DNA of 64,000 nucleotides from Aphrocallistes beatrix (GCA_963281255.1 OY725500.1:682001-746000); one strand, 5' to 3'; shown: positions 1 through 11,189, counted from the stretch's first letter. Program-made: numbers and translations. The notes: generated by a model not told the origin, from the sequence alone.

Positions 1-786
1 AGCATCTCCGAGGTTCACAATGTATTGTTTAACAGTAGAATCTCAATCGGGAGGAGAATGGGTTGTGTCGTAGTTAGAGTTTTCCTGTATAGCACACGAT
101 CTACTCAGTATTTAGACAAGCTTACTTACCCCACCAACTTGGCTAATACGAAACGACACTTCTGTGTGTCTTTTCCACACCTTTCGAAATAGTGAATACT
201 GGCTTTCAAACTAAGTATAGGTGCAACTGGGCAATAATCGCTGGGTGGGCGCCTATACTTCTGTACTATCGACTGACACACTTTTGGGCGGGCAAATGTC
301 CACCTAAATCAGGGACGGCGCCACTGGTCCGGTTGGTTCGGTAAAAACCGGACCACTTTTCAAAAGTAGCCCCAGATTGGTCCTGTTAAACCGAACAACT
401 TGTCAAAAGTGGTCCGGACCACTTCTAAAGCCGTGGCGAGAGGCGAGGCGTAGCGAGGGTGTGACACTTCCAGTCAACTTTGGTCTCAACACAATAATCT
501 TGTGCCGCACCTTAAAATTATGTTGCTACGCCTCTGATCAAATATATGTGTTGCATCCAAGGGATTATCTAGGAGCTTGAGACGCTCCTTTAGGCGTATT
601 ATTTAAACTTTTTAATTCCGAAAGTGGAAATTTAGAATATTACACTATGTTATAATGTTATTTATCGATTTAGGCGTCTGAAAATTTGTGGGTTTGGGAC
701 TAGGAGCGTATCTCTGGAGGGCTGTATTATACCTTGAGTATCCGATTAATCTGACGAATTTTTAAATTATACTTGCTTAGTAAACG
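1..786. other. Intergenic stretch with inverted-repeat debris
   Basis: No convincing coding region. Around 310-440 two stretches rich in GGTCCGG and CCGGACC face each other, as in a decayed inverted-repeat element. From about 575 to 712 there is a copy of a dispersed repeat that starts GAGACGCTCCT and ends AGGAGCGTATCTC. The same repeat recurs inverted near 53713-53870 and, split by another insertion, near 42350-42790 and 45130-45620. Confidence 0.5.
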
Positions 787-3425
787 ATGAGACGGAGTGT
801 AGAAGAAATTCCTTTGAGCGAAATTCCAGAATCTTCTTTCACAATCCTTTCCAAACACCTGGACACCTCCAACCCTCGTAGGAGAGACTGGAGAACCGTG
901 GCGAAGAAGATAAATCTAGACATGACTGAGTCTAAAGAAGTCGAGATGTGTAATGAGCATTGCAGGAAGTTGATAGAGATTTGGAATCAGGACCGTCCCA
1001 TGGTAAAGCATCTGCTGGAGATACTCGAAGAGATGGGATGTCCTGCTCTAATCAATGAGTTTAGACAAGATCTAGAGGTATAGGAAGATCTTATGCTTAG
1101 TAAGAGATGTCCATTATATTATTAGAATTAAAGATTCTTCTCACAGGAATACATACATGCCAACTTGAGCCATGATAAAAGCGGGAGGCAGCGTTGAATT
1201 TCGCGGGACATTATGGGGAATTTTCATGTGAAAATTAGCTCAATAGAAGAGTGAAAAAAGCGGGACGTCCCGCCAAAAACGGGACAGTTGGCATGCATGG
1301 TAGTACCACACATCTTCAAAATTTAAAACCCCCACAGACTGGATGGGAGTTTGCTTCCACCTTCTTCATACGAAAACAATAGAGAATTCCTGCTTTAAGT
1401 CTTGGGGTCTATTTTTTAGTGTAATGACCCCACTAGAAATGAGTCAGAATATTCATAGTTAAATTCGTGATTATTGGAATCGCATAATTCAGTATATCAT
1501 TTTAGAAATTTGTTTATGTCATTCAAGGAATGTTCAATTAGTGAGTTTACCGCATAACGTCTCTGTTCTAGAGACACCGATCAGATGACAAATCTACAAA
1601 GGGAGGAGGACCCAAGAGCATAGTACACCCACTCATGCAAGACTCCCCTCCTCCTCCTCCAATGCAATCTCTCTCCAATCAAGATCCCTCTCTTCCCAAA
1701 CAAGATCCGTTGTCCCCTATCTCTACTCAATATACTTCTCTTCCCAAACAAAATCCATTTTCTCCTGTGTCTAATGATACCACTTCAATTGCAACCACAA
1801 ACGCATCTTCTCAAGAAACTTCCATTTCGAATACCGGAGCATCCGCTCCATCTCAGAACACTTCTGCTGTGCATAGGTCGGAGGAAGCCACGAATGACAG
1901 ACTGATCGAAGCGAGAGAAGTCATAAAGAAAGGGTTCTACGTTTCCTATCATGAGAATGACGCCGTGATTGGGCAGGAAATTATTAGAGAAATGGAGGCA
2001 AGGAGTGTCAAAGTGTTTTCTAATGAGGACATCCTACCTGGAGATGTGGAGTTGATCAAACGGGAAGATTTATTCAAACTCTCCAGGTCTGTGTTCGCCG
2101 TCATCACACCTGATTACTACAGGGAAGAAGGGTTCCATCGTTTGGAGGCTATATTCGGGATGAGTGGATCTCTCTGTGAGTTCGAATAGGCACAGCGTAA
2201 TTACTTATCTTACATAATTGTCTGAAGCTTGTAATTTTCTCGTTGAGGTGTGAATTTTATTTCTAGACACATCATTTGCCTTACATTCCAATTTTTTTTA
2301 ATTATCCTACACCTACTCCGAAATAATTAACATGTGCTATAAAATTGGCAGCTAAATTGTGTTCTTTTGACAAAAAACTGGAATGCCATTATTTGTCACA
2401 CAAGATAGTAGGAGTCACAATACAAATTATTTACCTAAATAATACTAGCCAAAAAATCACTATTTAATTGCCAGAATATGTGACATCCAATAATTAACGA
2501 TAAAAATGTCTCCTAAGCTTAATCACATCCTAAAACCCAACTTTACATACAGACTCCACTTAATCAGGACACTTTGGTCCCGGATATTTTGTCCCGATTA
2601 AGCAGAGTTCCAATTAACCGATGAAATTTAGTATTAGCTTCTATGTATAGGAACCATTCCGTTACTGGAGACTTAATTAAGCGGAGTTGACTGTACTCAT
2701 AAAAGTTTTGTTTTGTTGTTATTTCAACATTTAGTGCAGTGGTTCCCAACCTGGGGTCCATGGACCCCTTAGTGATCCACAGAAGATATCAGGGGTCCAC
2801 AGGATTCGAAATTTTGTATTACGGTTAATAGGAGGGGATCCACAGTCAAAAAAGATTGAAAACCGCTGATTTAGTGACACAGCATTTATCCAAAATATAT
2901 GCTGTGTCACTAAAAATAGATTTAAGGGATTTAAGCTTAATATGTCAGTGGCATCTGGCACCCCACACCTCAGCAGTGTAAGAATTCTAGAATTCTAGAC
3001 CCACAGACTTAAATCTGAGGTTTTGTGTGTGGAAACAATTCTTTCGAATTATAGTAGAACTCGGATAAGATATACCCCTTCGGGAAGGAATTATTACGTA
3101 TTATCCGTAAGTACGTACTAGCCGATTCTGTACTGCATAGACATCTATATTATAGATGGATTTTGGTTCAGAGAAATGGGTACGTACTAAACCGAGTTCT
3201 ACTGTAGTATTATCATCTGGGCTGAGAAGAATCCCATCATTAGGCAAATTGTCCCCAAAGTGTTTTATAATTATTTTTGTAGCTGGGAGCAAGCAAACTC
3301 TTATTCCAGTCTTGTGCAGGAAAGAAGATGACGCTCCAGTTTTTATTACGTCACGGCACTCTATAAAATGGGATGATCCTCAAAAGTTCGATAAGATGTT
3401 TAAGGTCACCCAAAAGCTCAAGTAA
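787..3425 (+). CDS. MYD88: MyD88-like adaptor (death domain + TIR), 3 exons
   Basis: Adaptor that in other animals couples Toll/IL-1-type receptors to IRAK/Pelle kinases in the cytoplasm. Exons are 787-1077, 1572-2175 and 3283-3425. GT-AG sites fit and phases match (0/0, then 1/1), giving 345 residues. Residues 1-97 form a death-domain-like helical block with RRDWRTVAKKINLD. Residues 98 to about 200 are a Pro/Ser/Thr-rich linker. The TIR domain runs from about 215 to the end: box 1-like FYVSYHEND at 219, box 2-like DILPGD near 250, then TLIPVLC and a terminal FDKMFK in place of the usual FW box 3. Death-then-TIR order and length fit MyD88 (about 300 residues in vertebrates); the longer linker is unusual. 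Both introns carry MITEs. The exon joins are inferred from frame and splice sites. Confidence 0.82.
1151..1297. repeat. MITE-like repeat in MyD88 intron 1
   Basis: The ends form an inverted repeat (CATGCCAAC at the left, GTTGGCATGCATG at the right). The interior is rich in GCGGGA/TCCCGC. A second partial copy with the same left half lies at about 5970-6033. Confidence 0.55.
2550..2693. mobile_element. pogo-like MITE, CAGTCGACTCCGCTTAAT family
   Basis: Terminal inverted repeats CAGACTCCACTTAATC and TTAAGCGGAGTTGACTG, flanked by TA on both sides. It lies in MyD88 intron 2. Close relatives are at 7307-7458, 51528-51715, 57444-57589 and 62688-62857. TA target and CAGT...ACTG ends are typical of pogo/Tigger-type non-autonomous elements. 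Confidence 0.75.
2737..2868. mobile_element. hAT-like MITE, CAGTGGTTCCCAACC family
   Basis: A 132-bp element starting CAGTGGTTCCCAACC and ending GAAAACCGCTG. It is flanked by a perfect 8-bp target duplication ATTTAGTG (2729-2736 and 2869-2876). Relatives are at 14921-15080 and about 18420-18512. Lies in MyD88 intron 2. Confidence 0.85.
3052..3204. mobile_element. pogo-like MITE, CAGTAGAACTCGG family
   Basis: Inverted ends TAGTAGAACTCGG and CCGAGTTCTACTG with TA on both sides. It ends 78 bp before MyD88 exon 3. Confidence 0.7.
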
Positions 3426-4362
3426 GGATTTCAATATACATTTTTTATATTTTGCTCTTTTTAAGTGTTGCCAATAGTGTTTTGTATATTAGTTTGATTT
3501 TGTAAATAATAATTTTGTTTTTAATTAAAATAGTTTTATCAGTCATATGCATGGAATGTATGGAATATTCCAGAGATGGATGGAGCTTGGCTGGCTTTAA
3601 AATTCGACCAAATCATTTTTCAGTTAAAATATCCGCTTTAAACGATGAACTGAACTCAGTGGGTTTAGGATTTTTTTAAAAATTGCTGAGGTAGGATATT
3701 GTACATGTGTATATGACTAGCATAGGACATTTTTTTATATTTAGCCCAGGCAGGCAGGATATTGCTTCGTTGAGAAATCGTAGTATATATTCCAACATCT
3801 CCTTTCAATTCCGTTTTCAAGAGCTATAATTAACCTTGTACGAAATTAGACTATTTCAATTTGAATATTACATTACGCCAACAACTGAATTCGATTCCCA
3901 GTATAAGCCTTAATTAAATGCTATATAATGCATAGCATCATACCACCATGCAATTATGGTTGAAGATTTTAAGAATACTCTTCTGTCCTAGTAAGTTGAT
4001 ATCTCTAACAATTCATTTTCAGATCTTGACCTCTATCAATACTAGAGCGTTCCAATCGCTCGAATATGCCTATAGTCCTTACTATGCCATTAGGTTCTTC
4101 TTATAAAAGCTCATCGTTCAAGTGAGCATTGAATGGTTTAGATTATTAAGCATTATATTTTTACATTTTGTGAGCATAATTTGAGTTATTTTACGAGTAA
4201 ATATTCTCGTGAGTCTACTCTATTCATTATCCATTCTCACCCCCCTCTTCTATAGCTTCGTAAATCCGTATAAGTTAGAACCTCTATAGTTATTCTACTT
4301 CCCAAAATTATTTAAACTTCTAATGACGATTTTTGTTAGTAACCTAGTATATTGAAAACGGA
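3426..4362. other. Intergenic, AT-rich
   Basis: No gene seen. A TATAAAAG at about 4101 on the plus strand could serve the downstream Gbeta gene, but it is 260 bp from its ATG, so this is only a possibility. Confidence 0.4.
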
Positions 4363-5424
4363 ATGGCGACTACAGCTGGAGGAAAAAGGGGGGGTAGGTC
4401 TCAAGGGGACTACGCACAGATGAGAGAGGAACTTGAAGCTTTGAAGCGCAAACTTGCTCAGTCACGAAATGCTGTTAAAGATCGCGAATTGACTGACATC
4501 GCTGCCAGCGTAGACCCCCTGCCCAAGATAAACCTCAGACTCAGACAGACCCTGAAGGGGCATCTCGCGAAAATTTACGCACTCCACTGGTCCAGCGACT
4601 CGCGACACCTGGTAAGCGCCTCCCAAGACGGAAAACTAATAATCTGGGACGGCTATACCACCAATAAAGTACACGCAATCCCGCTACGCTCAAGTTGGGT
4701 GATGAGTTGCGCTTATTCTCCGAGTGGGACTTTCGTCGCTTGCGGTGGATTAGACAACATCTGTTCCATTTACAATCTAAAGACACGAGAGGGGAACATA
4801 AAGACGAGCCGCGAGCTAGGAGGACACACCGGGTACCTGTCCTGTTGCCGCTTCCTCGACGACGAGAGGATCCTGACGTCATCAGGGGACATGACGCTTG
4901 CCCTCTGGGACATCGAGACGGCCAAGATGATAACTCAGTTCAAAGGACACAGCGGTGACGTCATGAGTTTCTCTCTGTCAGAGGACAACAACACCATGGT
5001 GTCGGGCTCATGCGACTCCATGGCGAAGCTATGGGACATTCGTAACGGAGAATGTGCACAGACCTTCTTTGGCCACGAAGCGGACATCAACTCGGTCGGT
5101 TACGGCCCATCTGGAAATGTATTCTGTTCAGGATCTGATGACTGCTCTGTGGGAATGTTCGACATTCGCGCTGATCAAATGGTGGAGCAGTACAGCGTGG
5201 AACAGATGAATTTTGGTGTTACCTCTGTCGCCTTCTCCCACTCCGGCAGGCTAATCTTCGCCGGCTACGACAACAACACAGTCTTCATTTGGGATGCGTT
5301 GAAGCGAGACAGATTGGGAGTCATTTCCGCTCACGAGAACCGAGTCAGCTGTCTGGGAGTTCCCCCGAGTGGGATGGCAATCGCGACTGGATCCTGGGAC
5401 ACGAATCTTAGGATCTTTAACTAA
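4363..5424 (+). CDS. GNB1: Heterotrimeric G protein beta subunit (GNB1-4 type)
   Basis: Gbeta binds Ggamma and Galpha at the plasma membrane and relays receptor signals. Single open frame of 353 residues. An N-terminal coiled-coil helix (about 18-45, with [11 protein letters not shown]) precedes seven WD repeats. Family landmarks are [56 protein letters not shown] and [14 protein letters not shown]. The last repeat ends LRIFN where most animals have LKIWN. Vertebrate Gbeta1 has 340 residues; the extra residues are a Gly/Arg-rich N-terminus before the usual start region, where an internal Met (MREELEAL) is an alternative start. The lack of introns fits either an intron-poor genome or a retrocopy; the frame is intact and GC-richer than its flanks. 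Confidence 0.95.
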   Translation: MATTAGGKRGGRSQGDYAQMREELEALKRKLAQSRNAVKDRELTDIAASVDPLPKINLRLRQTLKGHLAKIYALHWSSDSRHLVSASQDGKLIIWDGYTTNKVHAIPLRSSWVMSCAYSPSGTFVACGGLDNICSIYNLKTREGNIKTSRELGGHTGYLSCCRFLDDERILTSSGDMTLALWDIETAKMITQFKGHSGDVMSFSLSEDNNTMVSGSCDSMAKLWDIRNGECAQTFFGHEADINSVGYGPSGNVFCSGSDDCSVGMFDIRADQMVEQYSVEQMNFGVTSVAFSHSGRLIFAGYDNNTVFIWDALKRDRLGVISAHENRVSCLGVPPSGMAIATGSWDTNLRIFN

Positions 5425-5751
5425 ACTTTGAATGACTCGCTCGCCTTTTGTTTTTGGACTGTAGCGTTGCTTTGGATCTACTCTTAATTCCATTTTATCT
5501 TTATGTTACTAAGATACGCTCTAGGAATGTAGTTTTCTAACCATATTCTATATAGTAGTTATAGGTAAAACTGTATTCAACTTGTACGACTGCAGGATGT
5601 CCCTCTAGCTTGTTGTTAGATTGTATTTACGCGTATTTATTTGAGATACAGTACATCCTTGTCAGTGTATTATAGTTTATGATTTTGTAAATTCCATGAC
5701 TGATAATCCAATAGCAGTTTCACACATCATTATTTAGTTGGGAATTGGGAA

Positions 5752-5898
5752 TTTTGATGGTTCGCTTATTAGCAACTCGAGTTTTACTCATAAAATGGTT
5801 GTAAATACGTGAATTTGCTAATAAGGGAACATAATCAACACAAAACTTCCTGAAGATTGGTTGCTAATAACAATATTGCTAATAATCAAATTTCACTG
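5752..5898. mobile_element. pogo-like MITE, GCTTATTAGCAACC family
   Basis: Internal TTCGCTTATTAGCAAC near the left side, and a right end AATTTCACTG followed by TA. A better-preserved copy is at 24609-24753. The left end is degenerate, so its boundary is approximate. Confidence 0.5.
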
Positions 5899-6709
5899 TA
5901 TTAACATTTACATTGTGAATAGTGGAGCTGATAATTGTGTACTTTTCAAATTAGAAGAGAAAAATCATACCTGCCAACTTGGACCATGATAAAAGCGGGA
6001 TGCGGCGTTGAATTTCGCGGGACATGACGGGATGAATAGAATTTGTATTTTTTATTGGAGGAACATAATAGATAAATATCGTGAAAAAACACTGGTTATG
6101 ACTAGCTCGATGAAATGTAGATCTTTCGGTTAGCGTATTTGTTGTTTGTAAGGACACGAGCACTTCTACACTTCTATCAGTCTCCTTGTGATCTGGGATT
6201 TTTTCTCTCTCTAATAATGAGTTTTTTCTACAATTATATCACTCAAAAAGTTTTGGATTACAAGTGATGCAATACAGTTTGTAGTTTCTCACTAAACTTT
6301 CATGAACAAACTGCTTGCGAACTGAAATTGAAATAAGACTGAATAGAGGAAACATTTAATTAATTAATAATTATTAATGTGATACACAGGTAATTACAAA
6401 ATTATGAAATCAATATTATTCTTGTGCACAATTGCTATGAAGCAATCTACTAATGTGTTTCATACCTTGTGATATGTCGCAAGGTCGTTTTAGACAATAG
6501 TAACTATTCTCGCCCAGTTCGAAAGGATTCAATTATGCAATCCGAGACAGCTGTGTCACGTAAACAGCCATCCAACCACACGGTACACTCACTTGAAGGG
6601 TAGCTCTTTCTGTCACTTGAAAGAACAATCAGATACTTCAGACGACATTATCTTTCAAAGAACCGAATATGAGTATGTAGTACGTATTTATCAACCGATC
6701 ACTCTCTGT

Positions 6710-6944
6710 CTAAGTTGACTAATTCATTGAAAGATGATGAAGAATTATGAATTATTCAATTAATGAATTATTCAAAATCTCAAACATTAGTGCAGATTCT
6801 ATGCCCAAAAGTGGTTAAAAGGTTGCTCATGTTATATAACTCTAACATTGCTAAGTCCCTACGCGAAATATCAAATATTTTTTTCAATATTTTAGTTTCA
6901 AATTTTGAGTAATTCATTGATAATTCATGAATTAGCCAACTTAG
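6710..6944. mobile_element. hAT-like MITE, CTAAGTTGACTAATTCAT family
   Basis: A 235-bp element with ends CTAAGTTGACTAATTCAT and GAATTAGCCAACTTAG. Perfect 8-bp target duplication CTCTCTGT at 6702-6709 and 6945-6952. A full copy in opposite orientation lies at 54300-54533. Confidence 0.85.
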
Positions 6945-6963
6945 CTCTCTGTTATTATTAATA

Positions 6964-7046
6964 TAGTAGAACCTCGTTAATTAGAACACGGATAATACGA
7001 ACGAATTCGACCGGTCCCTAGTGTTTGTGTTAACTAGGTTCTACTG
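6964..7046. mobile_element. Short pogo-like MITE, CAGTAGAACCTCGTTAAT family
   Basis: Ends TAGTAGAACCTCGTTAAT and TTAACTAGGTTCTACTG, with TA on both sides. Only 83 bp. Related ends occur at 16597-16767. Confidence 0.65.
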
Positions 7047-7306
7047 TAGTGTTACTATTATTCGTCCTGTCATCGAATGCATTATCTTGCATGTACAAAT
7101 TCAATGATTGAAAGTTCCATTTGTAGATATCATTCTTGCTTTATGGAAAGTCACCAGACAGGCACTGTGTTGTGCTAGAAGAGTTTAAGTTACTGTAATA
7201 TTAATAAGTTATCCTCGTATATCTTCCTTGACAACAAACTATAGTATTATCTTGTTGCCGAGTACGGGGTATAGGAAATTTTTCTAATTTTATTGAGAAA
7301 TAAATA

Positions 7307-7458
7307 CAGTCGACTCCGCTTAATAGGGTCACATCGGTCCGAGGACATTTTGCCCCGATTAAGCGAACCCTATAAACCGGAAATATTTTGTATTAGCTTC
7401 TATGTGTGAGAGCTACTCCGGTCCTGCCAAAAGTGGCCCAAATAAGCGGAGTCGACTC
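7307..7458. mobile_element. pogo-like MITE, CAGTCGACTCCGCTTAAT family
   Basis: Ends CAGTCGACTCCGCTTAATAG and AAATAAGCGGAGTCGACTC, flanked by TA on both sides. Same family as 2550-2693. Confidence 0.8.
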
Positions 7459-7714
7459 TAAATCATATATCCATTTAAGATAAAATCACCGACGCTTACA
7501 TGTGGTTGTCATTACCCTCATAGAATGCCTTAAACACGTAGATCTAGCTATTAGACAGGAAAAAGCTGTCCAGGACAAATCAATTAAAGTTAGCAATTAA
7601 TGATAGTACGAAAATGTAAATAATATGAGCAAATAATTTAAGAGCAAAATTTATAGAATCGAAAGAGCGGAAATATACTAATCAGCAGGATTAGAAGCTA
7701 GATCTCGGCAATTA

Positions 7715-8797
7715 CTACACTTCACGGATCCATGATTTGAGCAGGGATGGGTAGGCTGCACTCATGACTGTGGTATAGACTGTGTCTGTGTTCAAAACAG
7801 GATTTGTAGAGAGTACATTGATCAGGTTATGTGGGGTTATATTCGCTTGACCACATTTCTCCATTGCCTTGTTCCCAGCATATTCTCTCTCATAACTAAA
7901 CTTCGCATTCCCATGAGGAGGTTCAAGGTCTGGAGGTTTAGTCCAGTGATCATTGTTGGTTTGCAGCAGGTACCATCTCCCCACACTGACATCCAACTTC
8001 CAAACTCCATCACTGAATGGCTTCACTGGTCCCTTCCTGTCGCGAGATATCACAACGCCTTCACCTGGTTTTGTACCGGCTATTATGACGTAACAGGAAG
8101 ATATCATAGGAATGTACATCATACGGTTGAGGACGCCTTGATAGGTTATGTCGGGATCAGCGAGTGCGTCGCGAGTAAGAAGACCGATTTCTCCTCCTGG
8201 AAACTTTAGAAGGAGAGAGAGAATGTTTGTCCAGATATCTCCTGTGCGACGCTGATTTATAGTAATCGTGAAAGAATTAGGTTTCTGACCAGTAAATGTT
8301 CCGATTAAACCAGCTATGATTACACAAGAATACAACGTCTTGCCGCCACTTTGAAAATGTGCGTTGAAAATTGCCTCCCGTACAGTTGATGCTAAAAAAT
8401 TAAATTCTCTAGGAGCATCAAAGTTTCTTGCGTTCAACAGTTTTCCATCACTCGTCTGCGCTATGATGCTGGTGCAAAAAGCGGAGAGATCGGAGGTGAG
8501 GTTAAGCAAGAGCAGCTCACCCACAGGTACCTGTACTGCCTCTGCTAACCCCTTCAACTCGTCGGCATACGGAGGAGGTAAGAGGGACTCGAGCAGACTT
8601 CCAAATACATCTACCAACTTGACAACGTAATTGGGAAGCATCTTAGATATTCCTGTCTTCACTTGACTCCGATACAACCTGCCTATCGCCACCCAGCGTT
8701 TCACTGGTGGGAGGTCGAGATTGATTATATGTTCTGGCATGGGGCGGCTTTCTGGCGCCGAAATAACATAACTCTTCCCACTACTTTTACCCGCCAT
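7715..8797 (-). CDS. NAAA: N-acylethanolamine acid amidase / acid ceramidase-like hydrolase
   Basis: Ntn-hydrolase that cleaves the amide bond of N-acylethanolamines or ceramide, in the lysosome in the known family. 360 residues in one frame (human NAAA 359). The pro-region (INLDLPP, SLLPPPYADELKGLAEA) is followed by the nucleophile motif FCTSIIAQ. The catalytic Cys108, which becomes N-terminal after self-cleavage in the family, is followed by Arg124 and Asp127 in NARNFD. Those spacings (16 and 19) equal those of NAAA Cys126/Arg142/Asp145. Odd: there is no hydrophobic signal peptide in the first 25 residues. The sequence CACTACTAG lies just upstream of the ATG and could be a splice acceptor for a short leader exon, which I cannot locate. 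NAAA versus acid ceramidase cannot be settled from sequence; length favours NAAA. Confidence 0.88.
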   Translation of the reverse strand: MAGKSSGKSYVISAPESRPMPEHIINLDLPPVKRWVAIGRLYRSQVKTGISKMLPNYVVKLVDVFGSLLESLLPPPYADELKGLAEAVQVPVGELLLLNLTSDLSAFCTSIIAQTSDGKLLNARNFDAPREFNFLASTVREAIFNAHFQSGGKTLYSCVIIAGLIGTFTGQKPNSFTITINQRRTGDIWTNILSLLLKFPGGEIGLLTRDALADPDITYQGVLNRMMYIPMISSCYVIIAGTKPGEGVVISRDRKGPVKPFSDGVWKLDVSVGRWYLLQTNNDHWTKPPDLEPPHGNAKFSYEREYAGNKAMEKCGQANITPHNLINVLSTNPVLNTDTVYTTVMSAAYPSLLKSWIREV

Positions 8798-9932
8798 AGT
8801 TTCTAGTAGTGTTAAAATCGAGATTGGTTATTAGCTATACTTAGGAAAAAATGATGTGATTGATCGGATTGAGATTATAGCTATAAAGTAACAGTACTTA
8901 GTTGTATTTACACATTTTGTGGCGTGGGGTGAATAGGGCTAAGTATGTGCTCCACCAATTCCATACAACTAATTTAATGATTCTTTAGAGCTTGATTAGT
9001 TTGGGCACTTCTCCTGCTATGTACCCCACCATTCGCTTGTCCCAACTACGCCAATGTACATATTGATGGTAAGATGGCAACGGTGGAGTAAGGAATTTTG
9101 TAGAGAGATTAAGTTTTTGAAGCGAAATTTCACAACTAACATTCTCACTCCTCTAAATGTTACGATTAAAATTGCTAATTATTGACAATCGGCATAATGC
9201 GGTGGCTCTTTTGAATTGAGATACATGTTACACCTCAAATCGATGCTTTAGGTTAGAATACTTATACAATCATCCTTCAGTAAATTCCACTCTAAATCTT
9301 GAAATTATTCAAGCTTCTACAAATTATGAACCAATTGGTAAATAAGCAGTTTAGAATACATATTTAAGTAATTATGTATTTCATTTATATGAATTTATAT
9401 AGATTATAAATTTAATCTCAAATATTTTCATCATTTACTTGTGAGAGTTCCAAGATAGCAACACATCAAAGAACAAAAGAAAGTTGGTTATCTGCACAAT
9501 AGCCATTTTACTTAAAATACTGTGATAACAGACTGATACTAAAATTCCAGGAAAATAATGTGATATGTGAGAAAATAGGTGCGTGTATCGGGTTGAGCTA
9601 GGAAAGAAATAGAATCCGATTTTCGCACAAAATATTATGTGATTTCATGTACACCCGTTTTAGGGCAGTTTTGCTATTAAATACTTACTGTATTTACGTA
9701 ACACTCTATAACCTTAAATTATTGTCAGTGTAATCAATTGAATATTTTTCTAGAACAAATCTAACCTTTGACTCTGATGATCAACAAGTTGCACAAGAGT
9801 ACACTTCAGAAATATAAAATTCTGCTTAAGGAAACTAGCCACAAACCTACCAGTCATCCTCTAATCAGTCTCTCCCCCTCACTAAGACGAAATACATTAT
9901 CAGTTCATGGTAGCAACACACTTCTTGTCTGC
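8798..9932. other. Intergenic, AT-rich, no feature seen
   Basis: Region between the divergently transcribed amidase and NHL gene. I see no coding frame, RNA gene or clear repeat. Confidence 0.4.
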
Positions 9933-9940
9933 TATAAATA
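9933..9940 (+). promoter_or_regulatory. Probable TATA box of the NHL gene
   Basis: TATAAATA lies 50 bp upstream of the ATG at 9990. It falls downstream of an in-frame upstream ATG at 9768, which argues that translation starts at 9990. Confidence 0.5.
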
Positions 9941-9989
9941 TGCACTCAGTAAACAATCCAGTCAAATTTTCAAACATATCAATTGCAAG

Positions 9990-11189
9990 ATGGCGTGTAA
10001 TAATCCTCAAGAAATACCTCTTGAACCTCAAACATTGGATACAGTTGAAATATCCATAAGAAAAATCTTCAACTCTCTGATAGAGAGACTGACAGAGAGG
10101 AGGGAGCAGTTTATTCGACAAATACAAGAGATAAGGGAAGGGTATCTCTACAAAGAGAGGAAGCGAATCGGGCACCTCAAAAGCTACGATGAGCTGATTA
10201 GAAAGAAACAGGAAGAGAATGCTGAGTGCTATTCTGAAATAAATGAGAGTCTGATCAACGACTGGAAGGTACAACTAGAGCAATACAAACATCCGAATTC
10301 CCTCCCTTCTCCTCCTCACTTCGACGAATCTCATCTTGACGAACTCCTTCATCAGATAGAGAAGTTTGGAGCAGTAGGAGACACGACTCCTCCAATACAA
10401 TACACGACTCCTCCAATACAATACACTTCCAAAGTCAGTCCTATCAAGTCGATAGGTAAGAGAGGGAAGGGTTCCGTAGAACTAACTAATCCATTAGGAG
10501 TAGTGTTAGATGGGAAAGGGAATGTGTATATAGCGGATGCCGGGAATCAGAGAATTCAGTTAGTTAGCTTGGAAGGACATTTCATTAGAGAGTTGGGTGA
10601 GGGGGAGTTAACAGCCCCACACTCCATAGCTCTGTTGGGAGAGTGGTTGTTTGTAAGTGATTATTCTGAAAACACAATCCTAAAATATAGTATTGTAAAT
10701 TATGAGTTCGAATGCACGAGTACTTTGAAATTCAATAGACCTAACGGTATAGCAGCAGATAGTGACGAAGTGTTTGTAGCGGATTGCAATAATAATAGAG
10801 TATTAGTGCTAAGCTTAGATCTTAAATTAATTAGGCAATTAGGAAAAAGTAAGCTGAGAGAGCCAACAGATGTTAAAGTATTCAATGATAAAGTGTTTGT
10901 GGCTGATAACAGTAAATCTCATAATGTACATATATTTTCTAAATTAGGAGAGTTGTTGAATAGTATTATAAGTTTGAGAGATGGAACTGGCTTTATATTT
11001 CTGTGTTTTGATACGTTTGACAATATTCTAATCAGTGATTGTCGGGGCAATATAATACAAATATTCACATTTGAAGGTCAGCTAATTCATAGTATTGAGT
11101 GTGAACATAAACCTGCAGGAATAGCAGTAACTCAAGATAACATCATTGTCTCTGCTAATTGTTCTAATGCCAAGATAAACCTGTACTAG
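9990..11189 (+). CDS. NHL-repeat beta-propeller protein with N-terminal coiled coil
   Basis: 399 residues from the chosen start MACNNPQEIPLEPQTLDTVE. The frame opens further upstream to 9768, but that extension is low-complexity and precedes the likely TATA box. Residues about 15-115 are charged and helical (RIGHLKSYDELIRKKQEENAE), forming a coiled coil like that of TRIM proteins, but with no RING or B-box in front. Residues about 150-399 hold around six NHL blades, e.g. NPLGVVLDGKGNVYIADAGN and RPNGIAADSDEVFVADCNNN. A linker heptad TTPPIQY is tandemly duplicated (21 bp). NHL propellers bind protein or RNA; the specific role here is unknown. Decayed relatives follow at 12.27 and 13.37 kb, so the family has expanded locally. 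Confidence 0.8.
   Translation: MACNNPQEIPLEPQTLDTVEISIRKIFNSLIERLTERREQFIRQIQEIREGYLYKERKRIGHLKSYDELIRKKQEENAECYSEINESLINDWKVQLEQYKHPNSLPSPPHFDESHLDELLHQIEKFGAVGDTTPPIQYTTPPIQYTSKVSPIKSIGKRGKGSVELTNPLGVVLDGKGNVYIADAGNQRIQLVSLEGHFIRELGEGELTAPHSIALLGEWLFVSDYSENTILKYSIVNYEFECTSTLKFNRPNGIAADSDEVFVADCNNNRVLVLSLDLKLIRQLGKSKLREPTDVKVFNDKVFVADNSKSHNVHIFSKLGELLNSIISLRDGTGFIFLCFDTFDNILISDCRGNIIQIFTFEGQLIHSIECEHKPAGIAVTQDNIIVSANCSNAKINLY

Larger units (their letters stand above)
5425..7714. other. Intergenic region made largely of small repeats
   Basis: No gene found. It holds MITEs listed separately (about 5752-5898, 6710-6944, 6964-7046, 7307-7458) and a partial copy of the 1151-type repeat at about 5970-6033. 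Confidence 0.5.

Noticed and set aside
377-580. 67-codon frame near the left edge
   Set aside because: Lies in inverted-repeat debris, no domain, average composition.
4541-5493. Minus-strand and alternate-frame open frames across the Gbeta gene
   Set aside because: Shadows of a GC-rich coding region; no family resemblance.
9768-9989. N-terminal extension of the NHL protein from the ATG at 9768
   Set aside because: A TATAAATA box lies inside the extension and the family-like N-terminus begins at 9990.
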